From Cystobacter fuscus DSM 2262 (GTDB lineage Bacteria > Myxococcota > Myxococcia > Myxococcales > Myxococcaceae): a DNA stretch of 64,000 bases. Below, one piece after another: positions 62,527 through 64,000 of this stretch. The DNA lies in the NCBI RefSeq assembly GCF_000335475.2, contig NZ_ANAH02000067.1:62001-126000 (forward strand), in the 5' to 3' direction. Both the position numbers and the translations under genes were made by a program. A model generated the notes under the pieces. It was not told the DNA's origin, searched no databases, and saw only the letters and a list, made by a program, of their open reading frames with translations. Numbering within the stretch: position 1 is the stretch's first letter; every line of letters begins with the position of its first letter.

Positions 62527-63582
62527 TCAGTCAAGGAAGCGACGCCACCAGCGCCGAGCCTCCTCCTCGGTGAGGACAAGCTTCGTGTACCGGGGGTCTC
62601 TCTCGGAATCCCAGCACTGCTCGAGGAACAGCGGCTCGAGCCAGGGCTCCAGGACCCGGGCGAGTTCGCGGTAGGCGGGAAGGCTCGTCCCGGTGGCCAG
62701 GTCCCCCGCCTCCGGCCTCTCTCCGAGGGAGACCAAGACGCGCTGCTCGTCTAGCTCCACCACCGTCGTCCCGGCGGAGTCCAGCCGGGATCTCAAGGCG
62801 GTTGCGCCTCCGAGTTGAGTGAGCGTGGGAGGTCCGAGGAAGTTGAGCCAGTGAACTCCATCCACGTGATGGCCCATCCACCGCTCGTGGCGCCATGCCG
62901 CTCGCAGATCGATGGCCGGGTAGCGCAGAACCTGGGCGCGAAAGGCATTGTCCGCGGGCCGAAGGCACCAATCGAGCTCAAGGGCCAATCCTACGTGGCC
63001 GGAAGCGAATAACAGCTTGGAAGCCATATCGAGGGCCAACTGGCGCACGAGACCAGGGCCATGCTCTTCGGGGAACTCTATGGGAAGTGTGGCCGTGAGC
63101 ACGCTCGCCATCGTTCGCTCTGGAGCGGGCTGCCAGGGGATGCGCGCCCGGTACTCGAGCTGGTAGCCATTCTGGCTGTCCTCTCCCCCGGTGAAGCGAA
63201 GCCTTCGCTCATAGCTCCGCTTCTGGATTTCTCTCCGCTCCCAGGGTTCGTAATCAGCAGGGAATGAGCGGCGCTTCGTCGTCTCCAGGAGACGGCGAAC
63301 CCAACTCCACTGCTCCTCCTCCAGGCGCATGCCCTCGTCATGCGAGAAGTAGACGTAATTGATGCTTTGGGGACCCTGACCCACCGCGTGAATGTAGCTG
63401 TCGATGGCGTGGCGCACCCCGAGAGAGAGTTCAGGATGGTCGTGTGGCATGTAAAAGACGATGCGCACGACCTCACGTGCTAGCAGTTGCCGCCGCTGGC
63501 GCGGAGGCTCTTCCTGATGGAGCATCCATGGGCCCGGGGGAATGCCACGAAGGCGAAGTCGGGGGTACTGGCCTGTCATCAA
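62527..63582 (-). CDS. DUF3396-like type VI immunity-family protein
   Basis: The protein has 351 residues, soluble, without signal peptide. The N-terminal half has VVRIVFYMPHDHPELSLGVR and AIDSYIHAVGQGPQSINYVY; later segments are LLFASGHVGLALELDWC and HHVDGVHWLNFLGPPTLTQL with the terminal VLTEEEARRWWRRFLD. These agree with my recollection of the DUF3396 (TsiV3-like) immunity family, which is abundant in myxobacteria. Members neutralise a cognate toxin encoded immediately upstream. The gene upstream here on the same strand runs off the right edge and seems frameshifted, so the toxin partner cannot be identified. Codon use is less GC-extreme than in neighbouring housekeeping genes, typical of polymorphic immunity loci. 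Confidence 0.62.
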   Translation of the reverse strand: MMTGQYPRLRLRGIPPGPWMLHQEEPPRQRRQLLAREVVRIVFYMPHDHPELSLGVRHAIDSYIHAVGQGPQSINYVYFSHDEGMRLEEEQWSWVRRLLETTKRRSFPADYEPWERREIQKRSYERRLRFTGGEDSQNGYQLEYRARIPWQPAPERTMASVLTATLPIEFPEEHGPGLVRQLALDMASKLLFASGHVGLALELDWCLRPADNAFRAQVLRYPAIDLRAAWRHERWMGHHVDGVHWLNFLGPPTLTQLGGATALRSRLDSAGTTVVELDEQRVLVSLGERPEAGDLATGTSLPAYRELARVLEPWLEPLFLEQCWDSERDPRYTKLVLTEEEARRWWRRFLD

Positions 63583-63711
63583 TCAATGCCCCATTGCCAG
63601 AGTCCGCCGGGCGTAATGAGCGCCACGGGACATCTTTTTGTCAGGCGCTGGCCTCTAAGGAAGCGTGAGCCAGGTTGAAGAGAGAACAGCAGGCACCTCC
63701 TCATGCGATGT

Positions 63712-64000
63712 TCAGGCTACTTCGGGGTTATACCGCTGAGCGTCTTCGGGCGCGAGACAGGTGCTCTTCGCCACTTTCCGCGAAGCGCCGCGCCAGTTCG
63801 ACTTGGCCCCCCGCGCCATGCTCCAACACGTACGCCAGTTCCGCGGGCAGCAGCCAACGGGGACAGCAATACCCGCTTCGGTGAAATCCAATACCGTCTG
63901 CGGAGCGCCTTGGGTGAGGCGCGAGTGAACACAGCGCACCTCCTCAGTCAGTGAACCACCGGTTGGAAACACCCGAGCCGGGCTCAGAACCCCGGAGGCC
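63712..64000 (-). pseudogene. 3' part of an unidentified gene with an apparent frameshift, continuing beyond the right edge
   Basis: On the minus strand one frame is open from the edge and reads PTGGSLTEEVRCVHSRLTQG then APQTVLDFTEAGIAVPVGCC before turning into poor Trp/Arg/Ser sequence up to a stop at 63712. The frame shifted by one base at the CCC run near 63853 instead continues with AELAYVLEHGAGGQVELARR and FAESGEEHLSRARRRSAV, ending in TAA at 63728-63730 with G/C-rich third positions. Joining the two gives a coherent protein end, so a single-base deletion (or a sequence error) is likely. It precedes the immunity-like gene by 130-145 bases and could be its toxin partner; the family is not recognised. 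Confidence 0.45.

Overview
The window is very GC-rich DNA with strong G/C preference at third codon positions. It carries several gene families typical of myxobacteria: a DUF2381 protein next to a membrane Ser/Thr kinase, a DUF4388 protein, a DUF3396-type immunity protein, many Cys-anchored lipoproteins with Asp/Gly-rich tails, and a C-terminal Gly-Cys/membrane/Arg sorting tail. My inference is a predatory myxobacterium, probably of the Cystobacterineae. I see no rRNA, tRNA, CRISPR array, intact transposase or replication origin.

Layout. 1-2985: end of a von Willebrand A protein gene and an OmpR-type two-component pair. 3204-6207: a translationally coupled trio (SnoaL-like protein, acyl-CoA ligase, KAS III-like acyltransferase) that looks like a compact small-molecule cassette. 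6209-16895 (minus): a complete periplasmic alpha-2-macroglobulin operon corresponding to yfaA-T-S-P and mag genes, ending with an unusual penicillin-binding/SpoIID fusion and a metallopeptidase-like protein. 16997-17887: alpha/beta hydrolase lipoprotein. 18072-24252: three secreted polysaccharidases in a row (GH81, ricin-GH18, CBM3-GH16), a fungal/yeast-wall degradation set, behind an AT-rich inverted repeat.

24253-28372: RNA 3'-phosphate cyclase, a small hydrophilic protein, a Ppx/GppA phosphatase and a surface beta-helix protein. 28737-30034: a lower-GC, probably acquired segment with a promoter bracketed by two matching operator-like sites, an NADP oxidoreductase and the stump of a short-chain dehydrogenase, closed by a terminator. 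30109-37574: ricin/thaumatin-like lipoprotein, gene remnants, a Cys-rich lipoprotein, a WYL regulator divergent from a RibD-like reductase with a perfect palindrome between them, an SH3-domain protein, an ACT-domain protein and a 60-residue basic protein. 37760-40639: a 959-residue orphan HTH/P-loop protein. 40687-46469: DegP-like protease, Spx/ArsC-like protein, small membrane and secreted proteins, a lower-GC lipoprotein, a second MDR oxidoreductase and an EEP-family hydrolase.

46578-49364: Ser/Thr kinase and DUF2381 pair. 49797-52400: truncated alpha/beta hydrolase, ArsB/NhaD-type transporter and a lipoprotein. 52476-61102 (minus): a dense run trpS, scpA, scpB, an RluB-type pseudouridine synthase with an 18-unit repeat tail, a HEAT lipoprotein and a TPR/double cNMP-binding protein. 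61343-64000: DUF4388 protein, then an immunity-like protein preceded by an apparently frameshifted gene running off the right edge.

The dominant themes are envelope maintenance and defence (Mag/Yfa operon, DegP, PBP), predation on other microbes (GH81/GH18/GH16, thaumatin-like protein) and scattered acquired or decaying genes.
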